This document shows, one piece after another, positions 1 to 6,080 of a stretch of DNA of 8,776 bases. The stretch's first letter is position 1. The number at the start of each line of letters is the position of its first letter. The stretch is from Christensenella sp. UBA767 (GTDB lineage: Bacteria > Bacillota > Clostridia > Christensenellales > CAG-917), in the NCBI GenBank assembly GCA_002297185.1, contig DBJV01000030.1:1-8776 (forward strand). Reading direction: 5' to 3'. The notes beneath the pieces were generated by a model. That model saw nothing but the letters and a program-made list of their open reading frames with translations. It made no database searches and was not told the DNA's origin. The position numbers and the translations under genes are program-made.

Positions 1-917
1 GAATTTCCGTCCTTATGCACGCAAATTCCGTGCGTAAGTTCTATCATTTTGCCGTTTTGGGCGTCGGTCAGCGCAAGCACGAGCGGAAAATGCCTGCTTT
101 CGATATCTTGCGTAACGCCGAGCGCATTGACAGCCTTGATTATCAGCCTTTTTGCCGTGAAATCGTCATTAAGGTCACAAATATCGAGGCGCACTTCGCC
201 GCCGACTACCTCAACATTTGGAATGAATTTGCTAACAAAGTCCTCTTCTTCCGCTGCGTTTTGCGAAAGCCTTGCGAAGTTCTTGCAAACGGACGGAAAG
301 CGTTTTTTGAGTTCGGCAAGTTCCGCACGCAAGTAATTACGGGTGTAATCCGTGCAGAAATTGGTCTCGTCATCCACGTACTCGATGCCGTTTTGCACCA
401 CGTACTCGTCGATATCTTCCCTCGGACATTCCAATAGCGGACGGATATATTTTCCCCTCACCGCTCGCATACCGCAAAGCCCGTTTACGCCCGTGCCTCG
501 GATTATGCGCATAAAAATCGTTTCCGCTTGGTCGTCCTGATGATGCGCAAGCGCAACCACGTCGCAAACGCCCTTTTCGAGCGCGTTTTCAAAAACTTTG
601 TAGCGGAGTATTCTCGCCGCTTGCTCGACGGTGTAGCCGTTGTCGCTTGCAAAAGACAAAGAATCGACGCTCTCTTGATAAAGCGGAATATCGTAATTCA
701 CGCAAAAATCACGCACGAATGCGCTGTCTTTGAGGCTGTTTTCGCCGCGTATGCCGTGTTCGACGTTGATTGCAACCACGTCGTAGCCGCCCTTTTTCAG
801 CGCATAAGCAAGTGCGACGGAGTCCCTTCCGCCGCTCAAAGCGACACCGATTTTCTTGTCCGAAAAACCGTATTTGTCAAAAAAATTATTCAAATATATT
901 TGAATATCCTTTGCCAT
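1..917 (-). CDS. tilS: tRNA(Ile)-lysidine synthase TilS, partial (C-terminus beyond the left edge)
   Basis: TilS is a cytoplasmic enzyme that uses ATP and lysine to convert C34 of the CAU-anticodon tRNA-Ile to lysidine, so the tRNA reads AUA codons; it is normally essential. Translating the minus strand from the ATG at 917-915 gives 305 residues with no stop before the window edge. The N-terminal PP-loop SGGRDS is at residues 28-33. The family signature AHHQDDQAET is at 124-133, followed by RGTG (140-143). The region RPLLECPRED (159-168) and a TRNYLRAEL segment (about 192-200) also match the TilS N-terminal domain. The family usually exceeds 400 residues, so the C-terminal tRNA-binding domain is outside the window. 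It lies 38 bases after spoIIE on the same strand, matching the known spoIIE-tilS neighbourhood. No Shine-Dalgarno sequence precedes the ATG; a TATAAT ends six bases before it. Identification is confident; the start is likely. Confidence 0.95.
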   Translation of the reverse strand, partial: MAKDIQIYLNNFFDKYGFSDKKIGVALSGGRDSVALAYALKKGGYDVVAINVEHGIRGENSLKDSAFVRDFCVNYDIPLYQESVDSLSFASDNGYTVEQAARILRYKVFENALEKGVCDVVALAHHQDDQAETIFMRIIRGTGVNGLCGMRAVRGKYIRPLLECPREDIDEYVVQNGIEYVDDETNFCTDYTRNYLRAELAELKKRFPSVCKNFARLSQNAAEEEDFVSKFIPNVEVVGGEVRLDICDLNDDFTAKRLIIKAVNALGVTQDIESRHFPLVLALTDAQNGKMIELTHGICVHKDGN

Positions 918-952
918 ATTTCGATTATACAGCAAAAAACTTCAAAACACAA
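918..952 (-). promoter_or_regulatory. Candidate tilS promoter giving a leaderless start
   Basis: On the minus strand a perfect TATAAT (924-929) lies 17 bases downstream of a weak -35, TTGTGT (947-952, three of six matches). Only six bases (CGAAAT) separate the -10 from the tilS ATG, so a typical start point would fall on the A of that ATG. This sits in the 38-base spoIIE-tilS gap. It would let the housekeeping tilS be expressed without sporulation-controlled spoIIE transcription. The promoter is inferred from sequence; the region is AT-rich, so a chance match is possible. Confidence 0.5.
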
Positions 953-955
953 CAA

Positions 956-3247
956 CTATACCGCAAACAATCGCAAAGCAAGCACGGTGCAATCGTCGTT
1001 TGCGCCGTTTTCGAGTGCCTTTTTCAAGATTTCGTCGGCAAGAGTCTGCGGATTTTGAGTGGAAAGATTGTCTATCATCTCTGCAATTCCGCTCGATTCC
1101 AGCACGTCAAACACGCCGTCGCTCATCATAAGCAGCATATCCCCGTCGTAGAGTTGATATCTCGACGTGATGCTTTCAACGTTGTCGAGTATGCCCATGG
1201 GCGCGCAGGCGCAAGAGAGCATTTCGATGTTTTCTTTGCGGATAATGAAACTTGCCGCCGAGCCGAGTTTCACCACGTCGAGACCGCCTGATTGCATATC
1301 CACAACGGCAATATCAAGAGTGGAAAACACGTCGTCGAAACTGAGTTTGAGCAGTTTGTTGACAAGGCTTAAAGCAATGGGACTTTCTATGCCTGCCCTA
1401 TAAAAACTTTCTATCATACACACGGCGTTCCCGCTTGCCTCGCTTGCCTCTTTGCCGTGTCCCATACCGTCGCAGATTGCAAAAAGCCGACTGTTGCGAG
1501 AGGGGCAAAGCACGCTTACCGTATCGCCGCACGCCTCGTCGTCGTAGCGCTTTTGCGCTATGCCGTACGCCACCTCGAAACACGGCGCGACTGCCAGATA
1601 CACAAGCCGTCCGTCCCCTCTTTCAACCACCTTTTCTACCTCGATGTTGGCGTGAAGATTGCGCGATACTATGCGCGGCAAAACCGCCTTTTGAGCGTCG
1701 TTTGCACGCACCGTCATAGTGACTTTCATGTCGTTTCCGCTGCCGCTTATAACAACCTCGCTTGCGACGATATTGTGCTTTAATAGGTCACTTTTGAGCA
1801 TTTCAACCCCGTCATTTGCAAAATTGATCTGTCCTGCGCTCTCGTTTGCAAGCGAGTCCAAAACGAGCGAAACGCCTGCAAATTGCTCCGCCATCATACT
1901 TTTGCATATCGCAAGATTTTGCGCCTCGTTCACACGCTGTTTGTACGCTTGCGCCGTGCTGTTGATGACGGATGCGAGCGAGTGCATATTGGCGCAACGC
2001 CCCGTGACGAAAGGCGGCATATCGAGTATTGTAACTCTGCCTCGATTGAGCGCGGCGTCTGCCATAGGTTGGATTACGCTTGCCGTATCCGAGCCGAGCG
2101 CGCCAAAACAAATTTCCCTATCCTTGCACTTGCCGCAAAAGTTTCTCGCCACCTCTTTGGCAAGTTTTTCGGGCGAGCAGTCGGACGTGGATTGCGCGAT
2201 TTTTTCGAGATTTTTGGACATATCGTAAAACACGTCGCTTGCCGACGAAAGTCTGAAAGCAATCTCTCTGCTCCGTCTGTTCACCACGCCTGCGTATGCG
2301 TGCCGATTGTCCGAGGCGGTGCGACTTTTCACTTTTGCGATTGCGCTCTTTGGGATACACAGACATGCGATAATTCCGACCGCAACCGTTATAAGCGATT
2401 GCCACCCTGCGCCCGAATATGCCGTAAGTAGCCACCATATACCCTCGATTGCAATCATCGCAAGAGCAGACGACCACTTCGTAAACGGTGAAAACGCCAC
2501 GGCGATTGCCGCCGTAGCAACCGCAACGCCCATCCATTCGGCACTTGCAAACTTTATCGTTGCGCCAAGCCCCATAAGAAATCCGTAAAGCAGCGTAACG
2601 CTTGGCTTAAAGCACACCGAACAGCCCAAAATTCCAAAAGCAAGCACGGCGTGATAAGCGTAAAATCCGTATCCCCCAACGCCTGCGAGGGCGTAACCTG
2701 CGGCGCAAAGCACGACTGCCGAGCATATCGTTTCGTCAATCGTTGCCTTGTGGAACGCACCTCGTACGAACACCGCATACGCGCTTATGCCCTGACAAAA
2801 CGTAAATACGGCGGCGATAATCAGACTTATGCCGACAAGCAGATAATCCTTTTCAAACAAGCACGAACACACCGCATACGGCACCATTCCCACAAGCGTA
2901 ACGAGAGCGACCGCCCAAAGCGGAACGTTCTTTTTGAGTTTGAAGAAGAGCGCGTATAATCCGAACAGCAAAAGCACCGGCGCACAAGTGTATAGCAGCA
3001 TAAACCACGACAGCATAAAGGTGCAATTGGCAATGATAAAACACGGCGCAAGCACGAGTACGTTTTGGCGTGCAAACACAAGTCCGCACACAAATGCAAG
3101 CGACAGCGCATAGCCGAATTTATCAACCGACGCAAACAAAAATATGGCAAGCCATTGCGCCGATACGATTATCGCACTTTTGACCGACGGCTTGAAATCG
3201 GCAAAATCAAAACTTCTTTTTCGAGCGTTTAAAGTCCTTGTTCTCAT
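956..3247 (-). CDS. spoIIE: Stage II sporulation protein E (membrane-anchored PP2C-type serine phosphatase)
   Basis: SpoIIE sits at the asymmetric division septum and dephosphorylates the anti-anti-sigma factor SpoIIAA, releasing sigma-F in the forespore. The protein is 763 residues, close to but shorter than the roughly 830 of the Bacillus protein. Residues about 22-300 are a run of hydrophobic segments, the multi-pass N-terminal anchor. Residues about 300-555 form the central region, with a cysteine cluster (C371, C374, C380). The C-terminal PP2C domain carries the expected metal-binding acidic residues: GDT with D575, ICDGMGHG with D593, MMSDG with D710, and NDD at 750-752. The phosphatase therefore looks intact. 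The ATG at 3247 has no well-placed Shine-Dalgarno sequence: AGAGG is 12 bases away with a TATAAT inside the spacer. tilS follows 38 bases downstream. Upstream heptamers resemble Spo0A boxes, as expected for this gene. Family assignment is very secure. Confidence 0.96.
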   Translation of the reverse strand: MRTRTLNARKRSFDFADFKPSVKSAIIVSAQWLAIFLFASVDKFGYALSLAFVCGLVFARQNVLVLAPCFIIANCTFMLSWFMLLYTCAPVLLLFGLYALFFKLKKNVPLWAVALVTLVGMVPYAVCSCLFEKDYLLVGISLIIAAVFTFCQGISAYAVFVRGAFHKATIDETICSAVVLCAAGYALAGVGGYGFYAYHAVLAFGILGCSVCFKPSVTLLYGFLMGLGATIKFASAEWMGVAVATAAIAVAFSPFTKWSSALAMIAIEGIWWLLTAYSGAGWQSLITVAVGIIACLCIPKSAIAKVKSRTASDNRHAYAGVVNRRSREIAFRLSSASDVFYDMSKNLEKIAQSTSDCSPEKLAKEVARNFCGKCKDREICFGALGSDTASVIQPMADAALNRGRVTILDMPPFVTGRCANMHSLASVINSTAQAYKQRVNEAQNLAICKSMMAEQFAGVSLVLDSLANESAGQINFANDGVEMLKSDLLKHNIVASEVVISGSGNDMKVTMTVRANDAQKAVLPRIVSRNLHANIEVEKVVERGDGRLVYLAVAPCFEVAYGIAQKRYDDEACGDTVSVLCPSRNSRLFAICDGMGHGKEASEASGNAVCMIESFYRAGIESPIALSLVNKLLKLSFDDVFSTLDIAVVDMQSGGLDVVKLGSAASFIIRKENIEMLSCACAPMGILDNVESITSRYQLYDGDMLLMMSDGVFDVLESSGIAEMIDNLSTQNPQTLADEILKKALENGANDDCTVLALRLFAV

Positions 3248-3259
3248 ACCGACATTATA
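3248..3259 (-). promoter_or_regulatory. Candidate -10 element of spoIIE, six bases before the ATG
   Basis: The minus strand reads TATAAT at 3254-3259, then six bases (GTCGGT), then the spoIIE ATG. This is the same spacing as at tilS. No TTGACA-like -35 is visible at 16-18 bases or at the longer 21-22 base spacing known for some Spo0A-dependent promoters. That would fit an activator-dependent promoter. If used, the mRNA would begin at or within a base or two of the ATG. The alternative is a promoter farther upstream, with AGAGG at 3261-3265 acting as a distant ribosome-binding site. Confidence 0.45.
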
Positions 3260-3301
3260 CCTCTTATACGCTGCGAAAAATTTGCTTTGCCTGCCTCAAA
3301 A

Positions 3302-3354
3302 AGTCAAAACAAAGTTTTTGTCGTCGAAAGATGTCAAAACTATTCTTTGTCGAA
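3302..3354. promoter_or_regulatory. Cluster of Spo0A-box-like heptamers between spoIIE and the ECF gene
   Basis: The Spo0A consensus heptamer TGTCGAA occurs exactly at 3348-3354 (plus strand). One-mismatch relatives lie in the same orientation at 3332-3338 (TGTCAAA) and 3322-3328 (CGTCGAA), with a weaker AGTCAAA at 3302-3308. The start-to-start distances are 20, 10 and 16 bases. The 10-base step, one helical turn, is typical of tandem 0A boxes. The cluster lies upstream of spoIIE, a known Spo0A target in Bacillus, and also overlaps a possible -35 of the divergent ECF gene. Direct binding is inferred from sequence and context. Confidence 0.5.
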
Positions 3355-3355
3355 A

Positions 3356-3385
3356 AAGACAGTTTAACGGCGATTATGATATAAT
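3356..3385 (+). promoter_or_regulatory. Possible distal promoter for the ECF S-component gene
   Basis: TATAAT at 3380-3385 is preceded, with an 18-base spacer, by AAGACA (3356-3361, four of six matches to TTGACA). It directly abuts the TGTCGAA box at 3348-3354, so a bound Spo0A could affect it. A transcript from here would have a leader of about 80 bases before the ATG at 3475, with no ribosome-binding site visible. It is weaker evidence than the proximal promoter. Confidence 0.3.
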
Positions 3386-3436
3386 TAAACCTCGTTTTCG
3401 TGCAGTTTTCAAAAATTTGCGTTATATGAAAACAGT

Positions 3437-3465
3437 TTGACAAAATGAGCGATAAACGGTATAAT
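3437..3465 (+). promoter_or_regulatory. Perfect-consensus sigma-A promoter of the ECF S-component gene
   Basis: TTGACA (3437-3442), a 17-base spacer, and TATAAT (3460-3465) match the vegetative consensus at all twelve positions with optimal spacing. The expected start point is about 3472, only some three bases before the ATG at 3475. The in-frame ATG at 3445 lies inside the spacer, so transcripts from this promoter cannot contain it. The -35 read on the other strand is TGTCAA, also part of an 0A-like heptamer. Confidence 0.75.
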
Positions 3466-3474
3466 TCTGCATTG

Positions 3475-4290
3475 ATGAGAAAGAGTACAAAGTCCTCGAG
3501 ATTTGAAAAAATCAAACGCATATGTCTCGTTGCGCTCATGCTTGCGCTGACGACGATATTCTGTTTCGTGCCGGTACAATTCGGCACGATTACTCTTGCG
3601 TTGATGATTTTGCCAACCCTCATCGTCGCTTGCTGTTGCGACTTCAAGACGTCCGCGATTATGGGACTTGCAATGGGACTTATCAATTATATTGCGTGGT
3701 TTACGACCAAAGCCGCATCCCCCGTCGCACCCATTTTCCAAAATCCGCTCGTGTGCATTTTGCCTCGTTTTTTGATAGCGGTTACGACTTACCTTACGAG
3801 AAAAGGTCTTGAAAAGGCTATATTCAAAACCGCATTTGCACGCAGACACCCGTACGAATATCAAAGACTTGTAGTCGATAGCGCAAGCGGACAAATCGAC
3901 GCCACATCTGATGCGTCTTTGCAAACGAGCGACACTTTGCAAGCGGACACTTCTTTGCAATCGGATAGCATTTCGCAAGCGGATATCGCTCATACAGAGC
4001 AAACCGTAAACGTTTCCAAATCGCAAAAGAAATACAAAGCGACGTACACCGCCCTTCACCAAATTATATACGCCGTATCGACGGCTGTGGGCGTCATCAC
4101 CAACACGGTGTTCGTGGCAATTTTCACTCTTATCTTTTTCAACAACACGTCTATTGCGCAAAACACCGTCGTAACGGTGAACTACGTGCTTGCGTGGTTC
4201 GGTTTCAATTTTGCAATCGAAGTGATTGCGTTTTCGCTTATCACGCCCCCTATAGTGCTTGCTTTGCGTGCCTCAAAACTCGTCAAATAG
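3475..4290 (+). CDS. ECF-type transporter S component (substrate-binding membrane protein), substrate unknown
   Basis: S components are integral membrane proteins that bind a vitamin or other micronutrient and dock onto a shared EcfA-EcfA'-EcfT energising module, which is not in this window. The 271-residue product has hydrophobic segments at roughly 14-33, 38-54, 58-77, 84-107, 185-213 and 228-263, the six-helix layout of the family. The stretch SPVAPIFQNPLVCILPRFLI (82-101) is typical of ECF S components. Between helices 4 and 5 is an unusual hydrophilic insert of about 70 residues, partly made of a six-residue repeat. The ATG at 3475 is preferred over the in-frame ATG at 3445 because the latter lies between the -35 and -10 of a perfect promoter. 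Neither has a Shine-Dalgarno sequence. The stop is TAG. Fold family is fairly sure; the ligand cannot be read from sequence. Confidence 0.8.
   Translation: MRKSTKSSRFEKIKRICLVALMLALTTIFCFVPVQFGTITLALMILPTLIVACCCDFKTSAIMGLAMGLINYIAWFTTKAASPVAPIFQNPLVCILPRFLIAVTTYLTRKGLEKAIFKTAFARRHPYEYQRLVVDSASGQIDATSDASLQTSDTLQADTSLQSDSISQADIAHTEQTVNVSKSQKKYKATYTALHQIIYAVSTAVGVITNTVFVAIFTLIFFNNTSIAQNTVVTVNYVLAWFGFNFAIEVIAFSLITPPIVLALRASKLVK
3919..3990 (+). repeat. 18-bp tandem repeat, four degenerate units, within the ECF gene
   Basis: Four consecutive 18-base units start at 3919, 3937, 3955 and 3973, each beginning TTGCAA or TCGCAA followed by a variable base and CGGA or CGAG. In frame they encode LQTSDT, LQADTS, LQSDSI and SQADIA (residues 149-172), a Gln/Ser/Asp-rich linker. 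The 11-mer GCAAGCGGACA inside unit 2 (3939-3949) recurs exactly at 3883-3893 in a different reading frame, suggesting an older, partly scrambled copy. The 18-base period preserves frame, so unit gain or loss would be tolerated. Confidence 0.8.
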
Positions 4291-4302
4291 GCGAGAAAGT
4301 AA

Positions 4303-4348
4303 TACAAATTTCATTAGTTGTATAAACAATTATCCTATTGTACAAATT
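4303..4348. repeat. TACAA/TTGTA repeats upstream of the kinase promoter (possible operator)
   Basis: TACAAATT occurs twice as a direct repeat (4303-4310 and 4341-4348). Between them TTGTATAAACAA (4318-4329) is an imperfect inverted repeat with TTGT/ACAA arms, and TTGTACAA (4338-4345) is a perfect palindrome. The palindrome ends eight bases before the kinase -35 box. This could be an operator for a sugar-responsive regulator. The stretch is AT-rich, so chance is a serious alternative, and no transcription-factor gene is in view. No convincing terminator for the ECF gene is seen here. Confidence 0.3.
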
Positions 4349-4353
4349 GAGTA

Positions 4354-4382
4354 TTTACACGATTTTTTGCTTGTGTTATAAT
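4354..4382 (+). promoter_or_regulatory. Sigma-A promoter of the FGGY kinase gene
   Basis: TTTACA (4354-4359, five of six matches), a 17-base spacer, and TATAAT (4377-4382) form a strong vegetative promoter. The predicted start point near 4389 gives a leader of about 21 bases that includes the ribosome-binding site AAGGTGG (4400-4406), three bases before the ATG at 4410. This gene therefore has a conventional leader, unlike tilS, spoIIE and the ECF gene. Confidence 0.75.
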
Positions 4383-4409
4383 ATTTCTATCTTAAACATA
4401 AGGTGGTTT

Positions 4410-6005
4410 ATGGGAAAATTCGTTCTTGCCTACGACGTAGGCACAACCGGTATCAAAACCTGTCTTATCGAAATCGATCAAAGCATCAAAATCGTAAAAG
4501 CGGCATCGCAAGGCTACAATCTTTACGTGCTTGAAGGTGGCGGCGCAGAGCAAGATCCGCAAGAATGGTGGGACGCTATGGCGCAAACCACTCGCCGAGT
4601 TTTCGACGATTGCGACGTTCGCCCCGACCAAGTGGAAGGCATCTCCTTCTGCTCTCAAGCTCAAGGCTTGGTGCTTGTTGACAAGGACGGCGTTCCCGTT
4701 CACCGTGCGTTCAGCTATATGGATCAGCGCGCAACCAAAGAGATTAAAGAAGGTCTCAAATTCGGTTTGCAAATCGAGGGCGCAAACCTCGGTCGTTTGC
4801 TCAAATCTTTGGCAATCACGGGCGCAGCTCCGCTCAGCGTAAAAGATCCGCTTTGGAAATACAACTGGCTCAAAAACAACGAACCCGAAAATTTTGCACG
4901 CGTCTATAAATGGCTCGACGTCAAGGAATATTTGATTGCTCGCATGACGGGTGAGTTCGTTATGACGCACGACTCGGCATTCGGAACGATGCTTTACGAC
5001 CTCAAACACAAATGTTTCAGCAAGGCAATGTGCAAGATGTTCGGTATAAACATGGCTCATCTTCCCCGCCTTATCGAATCAACGGAGTGCGCAGGCACGC
5101 TCACCGAAAAGGCAGCGGAAGAACTCGGCATCGTCAAGGGCATCAAAGTCTATGGCGGTGGTATGGACGCAAACCTCATCGGCGTAGGCTCAGGCTCGAC
5201 GGCAGTCGGCGATACGCATATCTACAGCGGCACGTCCGGCTGGGTGGGAACAATCACCGACAAGCCTGCAGTTGACGTAACTTCGATGATTGCGGCAGTC
5301 GTTGCGGCTCAACCTCAAAAATACAACTATTTTGCAGAACTCGAAACGTCGGGCAAATGCTTTGAATGGGTGAAAGACCACATCGCTTTGGACGAGTGCG
5401 GCATTTACGTACAAAAGAAACACATCGCAGAGGACTTTGAAAGCAAGTACCTCAGCCTCTTCTCTTACATGACGGAAATCGTTGACGATATCCCAGCAGG
5501 TTGCGGCGGCGTCATCTTCACTCCGTGGCTGCACGGCAACCGTTGCCCGTTTGAAGATCCCAACGCAAGAGGCATGTTCTTCAACATCAGTTTGGAAACC
5601 GGCAAGACGGAACTTATCCGTGCGGTACTCGAAGGCATCTGCTATCACAAACGCTGGATGCTCGAGGCGTCCGCAAAAAAAGTCAAACCCTCCGACGTCA
5701 TCAGATTTGTGGGTGGCGGCGCACTTTCGGACTTCACTTGCCAAGTGCTTGCGGATATCACGGGACACGTCATCGAAACGGTTGACAGTCCTCAAAACGT
5801 CGGCGCAGTCGGCGCAGCTGCTTGCGTAGGCGTAGGAATGGGCATTATCCCCTCTTTTGACGAAATCAAGAAGTTTATCCCTGCGAAAAAGACGTTTAAC
5901 CCCAACTTTGAGTTGAAAGAGAAAGTTTACGACAAAGGCTTTGAGGTATTCAAAAACCTCTATAAGCAAAACAAACAAAACTTTGCAATGCTCAACAAGC
6001 AATAA
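4410..6005 (+). CDS. FGGY-family carbohydrate kinase, xylulokinase-like
   Basis: FGGY kinases phosphorylate sugars or polyols with ATP in the cytoplasm; this one most resembles the xylulokinase (XylB) branch. The protein is 531 residues, in the family range. The N-terminal phosphate-binding motif YDVGTTGIK is at residues 8-16. GGGMD (249-253) places the probable catalytic base at D253. TPWLHGNRCPFEDPNARG (371-388) and the C-terminal FGGY signature beginning FVGGGALSDF (433-442) complete both ribonuclease-H-like domains. The ATG at 4410 is chosen because AAGGTGG precedes it and a promoter ends just upstream; an in-frame extension to 4338 would overlap that promoter. No isomerase, sugar transporter or regulator is adjacent, so the substrate (D-xylulose, L-ribulose, a sugar alcohol or other) is open. 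Codon choice is strongly biased (ATC, CTC, GGC, AAG frequent), which suggests high expression. A strong terminator follows. Confidence 0.9.
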   Translation: MGKFVLAYDVGTTGIKTCLIEIDQSIKIVKAASQGYNLYVLEGGGAEQDPQEWWDAMAQTTRRVFDDCDVRPDQVEGISFCSQAQGLVLVDKDGVPVHRAFSYMDQRATKEIKEGLKFGLQIEGANLGRLLKSLAITGAAPLSVKDPLWKYNWLKNNEPENFARVYKWLDVKEYLIARMTGEFVMTHDSAFGTMLYDLKHKCFSKAMCKMFGINMAHLPRLIESTECAGTLTEKAAEELGIVKGIKVYGGGMDANLIGVGSGSTAVGDTHIYSGTSGWVGTITDKPAVDVTSMIAAVVAAQPQKYNYFAELETSGKCFEWVKDHIALDECGIYVQKKHIAEDFESKYLSLFSYMTEIVDDIPAGCGGVIFTPWLHGNRCPFEDPNARGMFFNISLETGKTELIRAVLEGICYHKRWMLEASAKKVKPSDVIRFVGGGALSDFTCQVLADITGHVIETVDSPQNVGAVGAAACVGVGMGIIPSFDEIKKFIPAKKTFNPNFELKEKVYDKGFEVFKNLYKQNKQNFAMLNKQ

Positions 6006-6023
6006 CTCGACATCGGTAAAGGG

Positions 6024-6059
6024 AAAAGCGTTCACGCTAAAAAACGTGAACGCTTTTTT
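6024..6059. terminator. Bidirectional intrinsic terminator between convergent kinase and metal-operon units
   Basis: A perfect 13-bp stem (6024-6036 paired with 6045-6057) with an eight-base loop (6037-6044) is followed on the plus strand by a T run (6054-6059). On the minus strand the same hairpin is followed by TTTT and further pyrimidines, so it can also end the leftward operon, whose last stop codon is at 6083-6081. It lies 18 bases after the kinase stop. Confidence 0.93.
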
Positions 6060-6080
6060 CACGCATTTCGTCGTAAGTCC

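Noticed and set aside
528..1291. Plus-strand open frames across the tilS/spoIIE junction
   Set aside because: They overlap tilS and spoIIE on the other strand and have no family features.
3426..3440. Tiny ORF ATG AAA ACA GTT TGA upstream of the ECF gene (possible leader peptide)
   Set aside because: It has only four codons and no ribosome-binding site, and its stop overlaps the -35 of the proximal promoter. It would be transcribed only from the weaker distal promoter.
3248..3474. Riboswitch upstream of the ECF S-component gene (common for vitamin transporters)
   Set aside because: The transcribed leader would be only about 3 or 80 bases, and I recognise no conserved aptamer motif or terminator hairpin in it.
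3409..4161. 250-codon open frame antisense to the ECF S component
   Set aside because: The product is Arg/Cys/His-rich, has no domain character and crosses the ECF promoter. It is a shadow of the real gene.
4338..4409. N-terminal extension of the kinase in frame to a TTG at 4338
   Set aside because: It would place coding sequence over the kinase promoter, and FGGY proteins start close to the DVGTT motif. ATG 4410 has the ribosome-binding site.
5190..6062. 290-codon open frame antisense to the FGGY kinase
   Set aside because: It lies opposite a well-supported conserved gene, its product has no recognisable domain, and no ribosome-binding site or promoter supports it. It also runs into the terminator hairpin.
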